In this document: positions 25,035 to 36,327 of the stretch, piece by piece
Position numbering within the stretch: position 1 is the stretch's first letter
Layout: each line of letters opens with the position of its first letter
Source: Tachinus rufipes
Taxonomy: Eukaryota > Arthropoda > Insecta > Coleoptera > Staphylinidae
Direction of reading: 5' to 3'
DNA length: 64,000 nucleotides
Assembly (NCBI GenBank): GCA_963932245.1
Contig: OZ010749.1
Location: forward strand, 38,140,004-38,204,003
Notes under the pieces: model-generated
Database searches by the model: none
Told to the model about the DNA's origin: nothing
What the model saw: the letters and a program-made list of their open reading frames with translations, nothing else
Made by a program: the position numbers and the translations under genes

Positions 25035-25525
25035 TTATGAAAAGAACGTTTGTATAATGGATTTTTTGTTCTGGATATGGAGTTTATGTGCTTTCAAATT
25101 ATTTCTTTTGTACTTGCATTTATGTTTTTCTTGGTTTCTTGAAGATTGATTAAAACGGTGTGATCGAAAGCGATGTAAAATAGCTGTAAAACGCACAATG
25201 AAGAAGAAAACAATACCTTCAACTGCATTTTGCTTTTTAATTACAGTTTTTATTGGTTTATCAGTAATATCTAAGGTGGAATTAAAAATCGTTTTACACA
25301 CAAAAATGCAATTTCTATCAATTTGAAAATGAAATAAAATGTTATTACGTTGTTTAGATTCATTCCATTTGTATGGGATTAATAAACGACATGCATGATG
25401 ATAAACAGTCTTTGAAAGTTGCTAAGCGCTTAATTATTTTCAAAAATCAGTTTTTGAAGTTCTACATGTTCTTGAACAACATTTTCTTGAATTACATTTT
25501 AGCCTACAATTATTCTTGTAAAGCG

Positions 25526-25545
<20 letters not shown>
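25035..25545 (-). pseudogene. Repetitive insect protein of unknown name, C-terminal part of remnant
   Basis: The minus strand reads FINPYKWNESKQRN, then LFHFQIDRNCIFVCKTIFNS, STLDITDKPIKTVIKKQNA (25290-25215) and KEIIKHINSI-like residues. I recognise this order (F-V-C-K-x-x-F-L-x-T-L-x-I, then R/K-T-A/V-x-K-K) from a protein family present in many copies in aphid and other insect genomes, very probably a DNA transposon product. I cannot name the family with confidence. The matching N-terminal part lies at 27125-27440, so the 1558-bp element was inserted into this relic. Confidence 0.5.

Positions 25546-25559
<14 letters not shown>
25531..25559. repeat. (AT)n run at a transposon target site
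   Basis: A pure AT run whose last TA (25558-25559) is the left target duplication of the following element. Confidence 0.85.
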
Positions 25560-25562
<3 letters not shown>

Positions 25563-25680
25563 GGTGTCCGGAAAATACGTGTACAACGTTTGACGACAGA
25601 CTCCTGACGTCAAAATAGGTCGATCTAAGCCGACTTAGTTATATCCAAAATTGTCTCGTTTAGCCGGTAGAGGGCGTCAA
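25560..25680 (+). repeat. Left terminal inverted repeat, 121 bp
   Basis: Identical to the reverse complement of 26997-27117. It probably contains the transposase-binding sites. Confidence 0.95.
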
Positions 25681-25850
25681 CAATTTGTAAATATTAAAAA
25701 GAAATTACCTGTAACAATAATTTTTTAAGTGACCTTGTTGCTATGGCGTTTAATAATTTGACAATTATTGACAAATTGTCACCAGTCTATGAAATTTACT
25801 CAAGTATACGATCAACATTCTTGAATTACAAGTTCATTTTACCATTAAAA

Positions 25851-26933
25851 ATGGAAAATTATACAAACTCTCAGAAAGTTGACATGCTCCTGGTATACGG
25901 GTTTTGTCAAGGAAATGGGCGTCAGAGTGTTAGGGTTTACATGGAGAGGTTTCCTAACCGTCGAATACCAAACCACCAAACATTTGCCAATATTGAGCGT
26001 CATCTTCGGGAAACGGGCAGTTTTGAGAAAAAGTTTGAAGGCAGGGGTCGTATGCGAACAACTCGAACTGTGGAAACAGAAGAGATGATTCTGGAAAGAG
26101 TTGAAGAAGAACCAAGTACCAGTACCCGTCTCTTAGAACGTGAGTTAAATGTTCCTAAAACGATTGTCAATGAGGTTTTAAGAGAACAGTTGTTACATCC
26201 TTACCACATACAAAAAGTCCAGGAACTTTTACCGACTGATCCCCCCATGCGGCTTACATTTTGTCAATTTATTAGAAACAAAAGAATCCTTGTTCCAAAT
26301 TTTTGTAGAAAAATTATGTTTACTGACGAGGCATGCTTTACAAGATCTGGGGTAACCAATCTGCACAACGAATATATTTATTCCGATGAAAATCCACATG
26401 CCATTAAAGTTGCACATCATCAGCATCAATTTAAAATTAATATTTGGGCAGGTATTATTGATCACTACCTTATTGGTCCCATTGTTATTCCAGACAGGTT
26501 AGATGGAAATATTTATTTAAATTTTTTGCAAGACACATTACCAATTCTTCTGGAGAATTTGCCCCTTTTACTTCGGAGGGAAATGTGGTATATGCATGAT
26601 GGTGCCCCGCCCCATTTTTCCGTTGCCGTTCTGCAATACTTACATCATCAATATCCCAACCGATGGATTGGAAGACTCAATGATGCACCAGTAAAATGGC
26701 CACCACGATCTCCTGAGTTAAATATGTGTGACTTCTTTTTGTGAGGCGCTATTAAAACAGAAGTTTACAAGACTCCGGTAAACACACGCGATGATTTATT
26801 GCAGCGGATTTAAAATGCAGGCAACCATTTTAATAATCCCGAGACATTAGATAGGGTCCAATATCATTTTTTAAAGAGTGTTAATAAGTGTATTCAGCAA
26901 GATGGCGGTCATTTTACACATTTGCTTAAGTAA
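25851..26933 (+). pseudogene. DUF4817-type DDE transposase, nearly intact
   Basis: Cut-and-paste transposase of the 1558-bp element; 360 codons from ATG 25851 to TAA 26931. I chose 25851 (MENYTNSQ, context AAAATGG) because relatives begin at this point. An upstream in-frame ATG at 25743 is ATA in the second copy. Layout: DUF4817-like HTH (residues 1-60), second HTH (about 70-130, ending LREQLLHPYHIQ), then the DDE domain with FTDEACF (first D), YMHDGAPPHF (second D) and PPRSPELNMCDFFL (third D, about 43 residues after the second). The spacing recalls the DD41D 'rosa'-like group, with two extra residues. Two stops break it: TGA at 26742 (where relatives have W in FLWG) and TAA at 26811. The C-terminus then reads on normally to GGHFTHLLK. 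Confidence 0.9.
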
Positions 26934-26996
26934 TGTTTTTGTTTTACTTAGTTTCTTACAATAGATACTTTCAACTTTGTTATACTTTTGTTTTTT

Positions 26997-27117
26997 TTGA
27001 CGCCCTCTACCGGCTAAACGAGACAATTTTGGATATAACTAAGTCGGCTTAGATCGACCTATTTTGACGTCAGGAGTCTGTCGTCAAACGTTGTACACGT
27101 ATTTTCCGGACACCCTG
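26997..27117 (-). repeat. Right terminal inverted repeat, 121 bp
   Basis: Exact reverse complement of 25560-25680. Confidence 0.95.
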
Positions 27118-27124
27118 TATATAT

Positions 27125-27690
27125 TTATATATATAACATTTTTATTGCACAAGTAATTTACAACATTTTGAACAGGTATAATACATAGAAGGAAAAAAAA
27201 TGTTTTGTACAAACGGTTATCGACCGTAGTCTTTCAGCCAAAAGCGGTTTTATATTTTTTTTACTTTGATCATTTTTTTAAACTTTGAAGGTGACACATT
27301 TTGCATTTCTAGCTAGATTTGCAGCAGTTTTGTTCCAGTTGGATTCATTACGTTTACGTTTTCTAGTTGTCTTTATCTTTTCTGCATAATTTTTTTCTGT
27401 ATTTATTTTTAAATGGCGTAATGAAGCTTTACTGTCTGAGTGTGATAAACTCTGCTTGAATTAGATGAGTAATTAGGATTGTCATGTGTATTATCAGATC
27501 TATTGTAAAATGGGCGTTTATTATTAATAATTGAACTATCAACGCTTTTATTGTTAACAGCACTAGTCAAATCATTTTTCAAGTTTTGAGAAGCACTAAC
27601 ATTAAGTACTATGATACAATCTAAATGAAAATGAAGAAGTAAATCATTAATCATCTGTCCACTGTGTGGTGAAACGTTGCAGTTTTTCAA
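27125..27690 (-). pseudogene. Repetitive insect protein of unknown name, N-terminal part of remnant
   Basis: Minus strand 27390-27290 reads KTTRKRKRNESNWNKTAANL followed by ARNAKCVTF, a Lys/Arg-rich block with the W-K/N-K-T-x-A-x-x-x-R-N pattern that opens the conserved region of the family noted at 25035-25545. An open frame of 93 residues upstream (27690-27409) shows no match. The relic is split by the 1558-bp element. Confidence 0.4.
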
Positions 27691-28959
27691 ATAAATCTTT
27701 AAAATGCAGAATGTGTTTTAATTACTAATATCCGTTAATTTATGTTCTTGTATGTACATCAGCAGTCATATTAATTCCGAAATGTTTGATAGCCATATTT
27801 ATTGGACTAATTTTATCAAGTAAACGAATTAATAGTAAAAAACAAATTCATTTTTTAGTGAGTTTTACATGATTTACGTAGTTTTCTTGATAATGCAGTT
27901 TTGTGTAAGCTAAAATTTTGGCAAACTTATCTGCACCGGTTAACTCTAGTTTTTTTACCTCTTAGTTTGGGTAAACTCGGTAAAAAATTGTTCTTATTAT
28001 AGCGTGAGATCGATTGCTTTTAATTAAATTTTCAACACCAAATTTATTAATATATAACTACTTATTTTTTGAATTACATATTTATTTTGTACAACTGCTG
28101 GTCCCATAACTTCTTAGATCAAACATGTACTTTATTGTATACATAAAAGCTATATATTACAGTATGTTACATTTTTACAGTGTTGTCTGTTGTATATTGT
28201 CTTTTAATGTAATATTTTAATAAATTCTATATATTTCTTTACAGATTCTTGTAGCATAATATCGAATTGAAGATGACTTTGAATGATTTCAGTGATTTTT
28301 TTTCGAATAGAATTTTTGCACAACTCTTCTTTGGGCTATTAGAACGATGCTGGATAAATACTACTAAACTAACCTAACAGATTGAAACATGTTTTTTTCA
28401 ATAGTGTAGTTAGTTTCTATTAAAAAAAAATGTGTAAATGAATATACTTTCGTTTGGATAAGAAAAAAAATTAAATAATTTCTTTATATTGGTGTTGCGT
28501 GAACGTTAATATAATTTATAATAACAAGAATAAGTTTTAAAGTTATATAAATGAAAATCAATCAGTTTTTAGCGTTTTAAAGTAGGTTTCTGTTTGCTTC
28601 AAATTTGCTGTAACTTGAACTTAAATTTAAAATACTTTGAATATGTTTTGCATATTGTTATCTTGTTTTTAATATGTGGGCGTATCTCACAAAATCAAAA
28701 TTTAAAATATTTCACGTTAAGTATGTATTTGTATAGCGAAAAATATATGTTATGACAGCGAAACTGGGAACATTTTAAAACCAAATACTGACATTTTAGT
28801 TTATGTACACTCTAGTAGAAATAGGGTATCAATATTATGTCACCTTTTTTAGTGTTCAACTTTTTGTTTTTTTTTATTTATTGTAGAATCTGCCAATAAA
28901 TTATTTTGTATTAAACTTGTTTTAAGAGTTTTGAGAGTTTTTTTATGTTCTATATGACA
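27691..28959. other. AT-rich intron sequence, nothing recognised
   Basis: No frames or repeat ends seen. A polypyrimidine tract ending CTTTACAG at 28245-28250 resembles an acceptor, but the frame after it stops at once. Confidence 0.4.
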
Positions 28960-29690
28960 AGTTTTTGTATTGTTTTTAAAAGTTTTGCTTTTTTACCTTG
29001 TGTACGTTATTGTTTCTTCTGCTGTGTGACTGGTGGCACCGTTCTGTTGAAACCAAAGGTCTTTGATATATTGATATTGTTGGAAGGTATTGATTGGTTA
29101 ATTCTGTAATCAAGCTCTGATAGCAAACTGAATTAATTGTAACAGCATTTTCTGTCTTAAAAAAAATACGGGACAATTATGCCATCAGACTACAATTTTT
29201 TTAACTCTCAAATACAGCAGTTCCGCTTGTTTACGTGATCAGAAAAGACATATTTTGCAAAAAAAAATGTTTTCTTGTTGTTGCTTCCATTCGGCAAACA
29301 AACGAAGGTGTAAATGATTTCTAGGTTTCAGTTTTTGTGTTATAAACTTTTAGTCAAAATTTGTTGCGTAATGGAGTACGTAATGCCCAGTTGCTGCAAT
29401 TGAGGAATTGACGTTCTGCAGTTACACTTTGACAAACATTGGCAATATTCTGCACAGAGCGACCGCTACGAGTATGTTGAGGTACTTTGGCGTTAGTTAC
29501 GGACCCAGTTTGCTTAAACTTTTAGATCATATTCCAAATTGTGCGTTTGGAAAGTCGATTTTAAAAACCAAAATTATCAGTTAGAGCACGAAATGCACCT
29601 TTTTTCGATCTCTTATTTTTATAATAGGCTCGGACAATTTTAATGCGTTGTTTTGTTGTGTATTTGGTCATGACTGAGATTGTTTATGTT
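28960..29690 (-). mobile_element. Mariner-type transposase remnant
   Basis: From 29671 the minus strand reads MTKYTTKQRIKIVRAYYKNK, then a helix-turn-helix with RTIWNMIKFKQTGSV-like residues, as at the N-terminus of the transposase at 36412-37491. Farther on (29176-28976) the remnant FKTENAVTINSVCYQSLI matches the segment just before the second catalytic aspartate in relatives. The DDE centre is deleted. Terminal repeats were not found. Confidence 0.6.
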
Positions 29691-30913
29691 GTTGAGATAC
29701 AAAACAACTTTTAACGTTAATATTTAATTTGATGCTTTTAAAATATTTATCTGTGTTATGTGGAAACTCAACAAAAATCACTCTTTATATGAAAATCTAA
29801 AATCTGCAAATGTTTGTTAAATTTTAAGTTTTGTCTAAATTACAATATTTAGCATAAAAACTACTGAGTACACTACTGCCATACATGAAAATGTCTTCAA
29901 AGACACAGTTAACGACTTTGGCTGTACACAAAAAAGTAACGACCTGAAAAACGATGTGGACTTTTGCAGAATTATCATTTTTTTTTTCAAAACCATAGCG
30001 CTACTGGAAAAACGTTAGAATAAGTGTGTCAGTGTTAATGGTTCTTACGTTAGAAAATTATATTTTCTTTTTTCTGTAATTCCTTGATTTTATAACTTGG
30101 TATATAACATAAAAACCTCCCCTCCTATAATTATTAAAAAAATGCACAAAATTATCAACAACATTTTATTAATACAACTAATCTTTTTATTATTAAAAAG
30201 CTAGAAATACACTTAATATTTTGCAATAGTCACAAAACACGGTTTTATTCAATGACTTTTGACCTATACATGCTTAACTTAACTAAAATGCACACCTTTT
30301 TTTTAAATAGCGTGCAAATAATTTTTATTGCATGTGGGTAGGATTGCATTACTAATTTGTGAAACGATAATTACTAAAATCTGACTTTTGCTTGATTTAG
30401 TTTTATAATAATCTGGAGACTGCGACTTTGGAATGACGTATTATTCGTTGAAACAAGTTGTAAGAAAAAAATTGAATTGGAAATTTAATTTATTTCCGAT
30501 AATTTAGTTTTAGTTTATTAATAAATTTTAGATGAACATACACTAATATAAGACAACAAATTTAATAGTACTTATTTACAATACAATATAATTTACACTA
30601 TTAACTACTAACAGTGGAGTTGTAATTATTATTTATTTTTTTCATAATACTGTGATTTTATCTTTAACTCTGGAAGTTTATTTAACGTTTTGTTTCAATT
30701 ACAATGTGTTTTTTATTATATTCTATTCAAACATGCATGCGTAATATGTGGTCTTATGGTGCACAGCATGCTACAGAACGACGTTTTCCGTTTTCCGTTT
30801 TCAGTTTTTTTTTTATTACATTACATAGTTTTTTTTAAGTATAAAAAAACTGCAAACACATAACATCTAATATTGTAGCACGTTACATATTGTTTTTTGT
30901 TGCCTTAGTATAA
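29691..30913. other. AT-rich intron sequence, nothing recognised
   Basis: No supported gene or repeat. Ends at the TAA target of the next element. Confidence 0.4.
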
Positions 30914-31549
30914 TGGTCGGTTTTCACGCTCAAGTAATTTAAGCAAATTGATTTGTGCAAGTCATTTGCACAAGTAAATTGTTGCGTGAAAACGAAAACC
31001 GTTCATTTGCACAAGCCAGAAAATTTGGCTAGAGTCTAATCTAGCTTGTTTGATAATTTACTTGTGGTTTGCGCAAATGCATGAACGTGTAAACAACACT
31101 CCAACTCGACGCAAGCGTAATAGAAAACAGCAACTTCCGATCTGCACGTCGCACGTGTTTTTTATTATAATTGGTTCCGAAACTTGTTTATATAATTAGT
31201 TTGTGTCTTGTTTGTAATAATGTTAGTGAGGAAAAAAAATTATGGCGAAGTTTATTGAACTATATAAATCTCTTTCTTGTTTTCGAAAAATCAAATCCAA
31301 ACAATACAATAACGCTAAATTTCAGGCGTTCGCGCTTGCCGAAAAAAATTAGCATTGTGGACGAGAATGCAAATAGGGAAACTGTGGTACATTTTTTTTT
31401 TATAAAAATAACATATTTCAACTGTATTGGTGCACAAATTTGTGCAAAAAAGACTCAGCGTAAAAATAGATACACAAAAAAAATTAAATTTGCGCCAATG
31501 GCTTGCAAAAATCAATTTGCGCAAATTACTTGAGCGTGAAAACCGACCA
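30914..31549. mobile_element. PIF/Harbinger-type MITE, 636 bp
   Basis: The ends TGGTCGGTTTTCACGCTCAA and its reverse complement form an inverted repeat of about 40 bp with two or three mismatches (30914-30954 versus 31509-31549). TAA is present immediately outside both ends (30911-30913, 31550-31552), the 3-bp target duplication typical of PIF/Harbinger. The interior codes for nothing recognised, although it holds a chance open frame. Subterminal GCACAAG/CTTGTGC-like words recur. It is non-autonomous. Confidence 0.85.
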
Positions 31550-31752
31550 TAAGGTCTCTTTAAATCGTATCAATATGTTTGGAAAAAACTTATTATGCAT
31601 AATTATCTGTCGTATTTTTGCTTTGTTCAATTGTTTGAATTTAACTTTTTAATGTTAACATGTCACATGTTAATCTATTTTATTAGTTTTTACTGCGTTA
31701 TTGGTTTGGCATAAATTGTTCTGAATAAATCTTAATAAGAAACGTAAAAAAT

Positions 31753-32100
31753 ATGGCTCATTGCACTAACAATCAATACGTTGACGTTGATGTTGTTAAA
31801 TACGCAAGAATTCTGTTGATGCAAAGTGATTGCTCGTTGAGCGGCTTCTTAACAGACTAACTCCTGTTTCACAAAAAAAAAAACACAATTAATACTCTGT
31901 TGTTCCGTGCACAAGTAACCGATGTACTACAAACACGCCAAGGGTATGGTAGTGGACCTGGCCGACATCAACATATTATGGATGCCGAAGTTGAAGTCTT
32001 ATATCTTCTTAAAGAAGATTGTTCTAGTAATGTTGGTAAATGTTTGAACCGGACTAGTAACGGGCAACTTGTTGGCTTCTTTGTGCTGCTAAATCAATAA
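31753..32100 (+). pseudogene. Possible DUF4817-type transposase N-terminal fragment
   Basis: ATG 31753 gives MAHCTNNQYVDVDVV, then, after a stop and frame change, GRHQHIMDAEVEVLYLLKED (about 31959-32020). This resembles the two helix-turn-helix blocks of DUF4817-type transposases (M-A-x-F/Y-T-N-x-x-x-x-D, then G-R-P-x-x-x-x-x-x-E-x-x-V-L). No catalytic part follows. The match is weak. Confidence 0.35.
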
Positions 32101-32229
32101 ACTAGAAATATTAATTGCAAAAACTCTTAAAAGAAATTTTTTTAAATGCTTGTTGATGTGCTTTTTGCAAGAGTTTTACATTTTGATTGTTTAATTTGTC
32201 AACATTTGAACAAAGTATTTGGAAATAAA

Positions 32230-35200
32230 TAGATTGGTCGAGGTGGCTTCTTGGGTTACCCAAGCTAGGGCTGAGTTGTAGGCTACTAGCAAGATCACAG
32301 GTGGCGGATAGTGAACGGCTTTTAAATATAGAGATTAGCTGCAAATACACAAATAAGCAGTCCCCGACCAAACAACGGCGGCTTGTAGAGGACGTAGTTG
32401 CTAAGCCCTGGGAAAACTTACCTCGAATAAGTACTACACAAGTTCAATGAAAAAACCGTTACATGGCAAGTAATGCCGCCAGTAAATAAGCATACTTTTG
32501 ATGGAGGGCCGGCTCACGGATTTGGACTTTCACGAGCAAGACTGTAGCAATCATATTAGTTGTGTTAATTTGAGAACTCGCCAACCCGCTTGGCAATTGT
32601 GGCGTTTAAACTGCTATAAACCTATATACACTAGACTAGAAGAAGAACTACAACACACAAAATGGGGTAACTTAGGTATATGCAAAACCAGACTGGAGGG
32701 AAAGAAGGCCACTTTCCTAAGAACGGGACACCTGTTAACAAAACAACGAAAAAAGGGACCACCACCTAGGAGGAGTGGCACTGTTGATAAACAAAAACTA
32801 AAACATCGGATAGTTAAGATGCAGGCTATATCACCTTGAGTTATCTATATACTGTTACAACTCAACAAAAGATATAATCTACAGATAATACAAGTATACG
32901 CTCCAACCAGAACATCAGAGGTCAAAGAAGTAGAGCGGATGTACAAAGACATAACGACAGCAAGACTAAAGGAAAGCTCAAAATTTGTGATAGTAATAGG
33001 AGATTTTAACGCAAAAGTGAGCCGAAACACAGACGAACATAGTCCAAACATAGGTAGGTTTGGATTAGGAGAAATGAACACCAGAGGAGAAACACCAATC
33101 AATTATTGCAGGATAACAAGGTGAAAAATGAAATAGACTACATAATTACAAACAGAAGAGGCATCTGCCAAGATGTGATGTATTGTACCGGTTTGATTAC
33201 AATAGCGACCACAAACTAATCAGACCAACGATAAACATCAACACAAGGTATGAGAGATACAAACTAGTAAAGAAACAAAAATACCTAACAATCGAGACGC
33301 TGAGCATAAATGAAAACCAATTTCAAAGCATACTCAGTAAGGCTCTAAGAAAAAAAAAAACACTTGAGGAAATGGGTATAGATAAACTCACTAAATACAT
33401 AACGAGCAGCATACAAGTAACATCAAAAATATTATGCGCAAATCAAACGGAAAGGGTTGGCAAATTGAGTTCACAAACAAAAGAACTGACTGATGGAACA
33501 AAGAAGGAACACTAACAGAGAAATAAAAAACTATAAAAAACGAAACAAAGACATAAGTAGGAACATACGGAAAGACATAAGAGACCTCAGGACAAAACTT
33601 ATAAATGATACCATTGAAGACAACACAAATATGAAGGCTCTAAGATCAAAATTATTTTTAGGAAAAACAAAAATAACAAAAATAAGGAACAGTCAAGGTA
33701 GCACTGTTAGCAACAGAGAAGAAATAAAAATGGTGATCCAGGACTTTTACAAAACTCTAGATAGCTCCACCACTCAGAACTACCAATATCAAGAATTGGA
33801 AATACAAAATACAAGGTCCAAAGAAATCTCCGAAATAAACCGCCAAGAACTAAAGCTAGCGCTACACTAAATGAAGAACAGAAAATGTGCAGGCAAAGAT
33901 TGGTTAACAAACAAAATGTTGAAAATGGCAGATGTAAGAATGTTGCTATATAAATGTTTATTAGAAGGGGTGATACCAAGTAAATGGCAAAACGCAGACG
34001 TCATTATTCTACACAAAAAAGAAGACAGAAACATCATTGAGAACTACCGCCTTATAAGTTTATTACCACACTTATATAAACTCTTTACAAAAATAATAAC
34101 AAATAGACTAAAACTTAAATTGGACTTTTATCAACCAGTCGAGCAGGCTGGGTTTTGAAAGAGATTTAGTACCGCAGACTGAGGACCCTCATAAAGAAAA
34201 GCAATGAAAATAATATACCATTACACATCGAGAGAGCGTGGCGCAGTGGTCTAGGCATCCGGACGCTGTACCGAAGATCGTGGGTTCTCATATACCGTGA
34301 TATACTTTTCACTTTCTATACGCTCTCCTCAAGCTGCCTTGCCAGCGGGGTTTTACGGCTAAAACCTTTTCTGATGGAGTGATGAACTCTCTCCAGTCGT
34401 TTGGAATCCACTTAAAACTGTAGGTCCTTTGTAATGTAAGTTGCCAGCATTACAAGCAGAGAAGAGGTTAAGACGCCAAGAGTAGCGTATGAATGGCTGA
34501 CGAAGAAGAAGAAGAAGAATACACATCGCTTTTGTCGACTACCAAAAAACATTCAATTTCATAGAAAATTAGGCTATCCTGAATGCTCTCGACATCGCAA
34601 AAATCGATTTCAAATACTCAAACCTCATTAAGTATATCTACAAAAATGCATCTATACACATTAAAATTTACTAAGACGGAGCAAATACCAATAGGAAGAG
34701 GAGTATGCCAAAGGGACACGATCTTTTCGAAACTGTTTAAGAGGATAAATTGGGACCAAAAAGGAATTTAAATTGAGAATGTACCTAAGCCATCTCAGGT
34801 TTGCAGACAATATTGTTATTATCAGCAGCTCAAACGATGAGTTAAAGTTCATGCTAGAAGAACTCCACCAAGTAGACTACAGATGAACTTCAATAAAACA
34901 AAAATATTGACCTCCGAGAACACTTAGGTGACCATTGAAAACGAAATACTTGAGACCGTTGACGAATACATTTACCTAGGCCATAAAATTCAAGCAGGCA
35001 AAGAAAATCAAACTACCAAAATAACGAGGAAGATAGGTCAATGCTGGGCGGCGTTTGGAAAACTGGGATTCATACTCATATCACGCGAATAAATAAACAG
35101 CAAATAAACTACTAACTACCCAACGAGCAATGGAGAGAGCCATGCTGGGAATCAGTATCTCTTAGACCAAATTAGAAACGAGGAAATCAAAATAAAGAAC

Positions 35201-35365
35201 CTGGTAAGCAACGTTCTTAAGAGAATAGCACAACTGAAATGAAGATGGGCTGGCCATGTAGCAAGGCAGGACTATACTAGATGGACAAATAGATTGGCGT
35301 TATGGCTCCCAAACGGCACAAAAAGAAGCGTGGGAAGGCAATAACTTTGAACAACTGGTGTAAAT
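32230..35365 (+). mobile_element. RTE-like LINE, nearly full length but broken
   Basis: A GC-richer leader (32230-32500, GGTGGCTTCTTGGGTTACCC) is followed by the endonuclease: LEEELQHTKWGNLGICKTRL (32638-32697), IIQVYAPTRTSEVKEVERMY (32885-32943) and VIGDFNAKVSRNTDEH (32993-33040). Then come a linker (33183-33870) and the RT: KCAGKDWLTNKMLKMA, NYRLISLLPHLYKLFTKII (34043-34100), PVEQAGF (34135), AFVDYQKTFNFIE (34529-34567), FADNIVIIS in place of YADD (34799-34826) and a degraded C-terminus ending near 35365. A SINE interrupts it at 34231-34519. Stops and shifts are numerous. Confidence 0.85.
34231..34519 (+). mobile_element. tRNA-derived SINE, 289 bp, with 9-bp target duplications
   Basis: It starts AGAGAGCGTGGCGCAGTGGT, carrying a pol III box A (TGGCGCAGTGGT, 34239-34250) and box B (TGGGTTCTCAT, 34281-34291) at tRNA spacing. 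A non-tRNA body follows and the tail is (GAA)n. TACACATCG flanks it exactly on both sides (34222-34230 and 34520-34528). Removing one copy restores the LINE reading into AFVDYQ. It is the cleanest retroposon insertion in the window. Confidence 0.93.
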
Positions 35366-35679
35366 TGGTGTTTATGTTTTGTAACATTTTGCATAATTTT
35401 TGAAACGTTTCATCGTTAATAATCTTTTTTTAAAATGTTAAAAACAAAATTGCATCACCACAAAATACTACATATGTGTTACATTGTGTATTACTTTTAT
35501 AAAGGTTAGAACGTCATTTTGCCACTTTTTTTTATAAAGATTGATCAGCAAAAAGCACGTTTACAGTTGCCACAAAGCTCATAGTTACACCACTAGACCA
35601 CTGGTTGAGAACATCAATCAATCTACGATTATTTATTATCTTAGCAAGTTTTCTAATGTTCTCAAAACATTTGCAAATA
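35366..35679. other. AT-rich segment between two LINEs
   Basis: Nothing recognised. Confidence 0.4.
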
Positions 35680-36327
35680 AATTAGCTCTTATCTGACTAA
35701 AATATTTGCTTTATCGTACAAAAAAAGAAACATGTTCGAATTGTTATAAGGTTGCAACTGTTCAACATATACTTAAAAAGGGAAACAAGTCCAATTATTT
35801 AAATTATAGATTAGTTGCGTTATTGTCTATTCTGTTTTTTTGAAAAAGTATGGTTCTTGATCAAATTGTTTGACAACAGATTTTGTGACATATGTTAGTC
35901 ACAAATGGAGTTCTACTTTAGAGAAATTTCTTGCAGTAGCAATAACGCATCCTAATCTTGTCAACAAGCTCTATTGTATAGGTTTTAATAACAAATTTGT
36001 AAGTTTTATTAATAGCTTTCTTGACAATAGAAAAATTATAGTTAAAATTGATGGTTTTAACTCAGACTCTAAAATCATAAATGCTGGTGTTTTTCAAGGG
36101 TCTGCTCTTTATTTTTTATTTACATTAATGAACTTTTTCAAATAAATAAAAGTCTTATTCGTAGTTTTGCAGATAATAACACCCTTCATATTTCATACTT
36201 TCTAAAGGCCATGTCGATAAATATGGCAGAGCGTCTTGGAATTTTTAAGTTAGAATGTGTAGTATTTATAAACAAAAACTTTAAAGCATTATCTGAATGG
36301 AGCACTACTAACATGGTCAGTTGTAAA

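Larger units (their letters stand above)
25560..27117 (+). mobile_element. 1558-bp Tc1/mariner-superfamily element with identical 121-bp TIRs
   Basis: It is flanked by TA on both sides (25558-25559, 27118-27119). The first 121 bp (25560-25680, starting CAGGGTGTCCGGAAAATACG) and last 121 bp (26997-27117) are perfect reverse complements by direct reading. Between them is one transposase gene in + orientation. Identical repeats and only two premature stops point to recent insertion. A 766-bp internally deleted relative is at 45266-46031. It interrupts an older repetitive-protein relic on the minus strand. Confidence 0.93.

Noticed and set aside
28245..28260. Acceptor-like CTTTACAG as a middle exon of the FAM149B1-like gene
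   Set aside because: It would keep Arg at the junction, but the frame hits a TAG after two codons.
31171..31533. 120-codon frame inside the Harbinger-type MITE
   Set aside because: It runs into the terminal inverted repeat and has no recognisable domain.
34231..34300. Possible tRNA gene
   Set aside because: Boxes A and B are present, but the cloverleaf does not close and the unit has target duplications and a GAA tail, so it is a SINE head.
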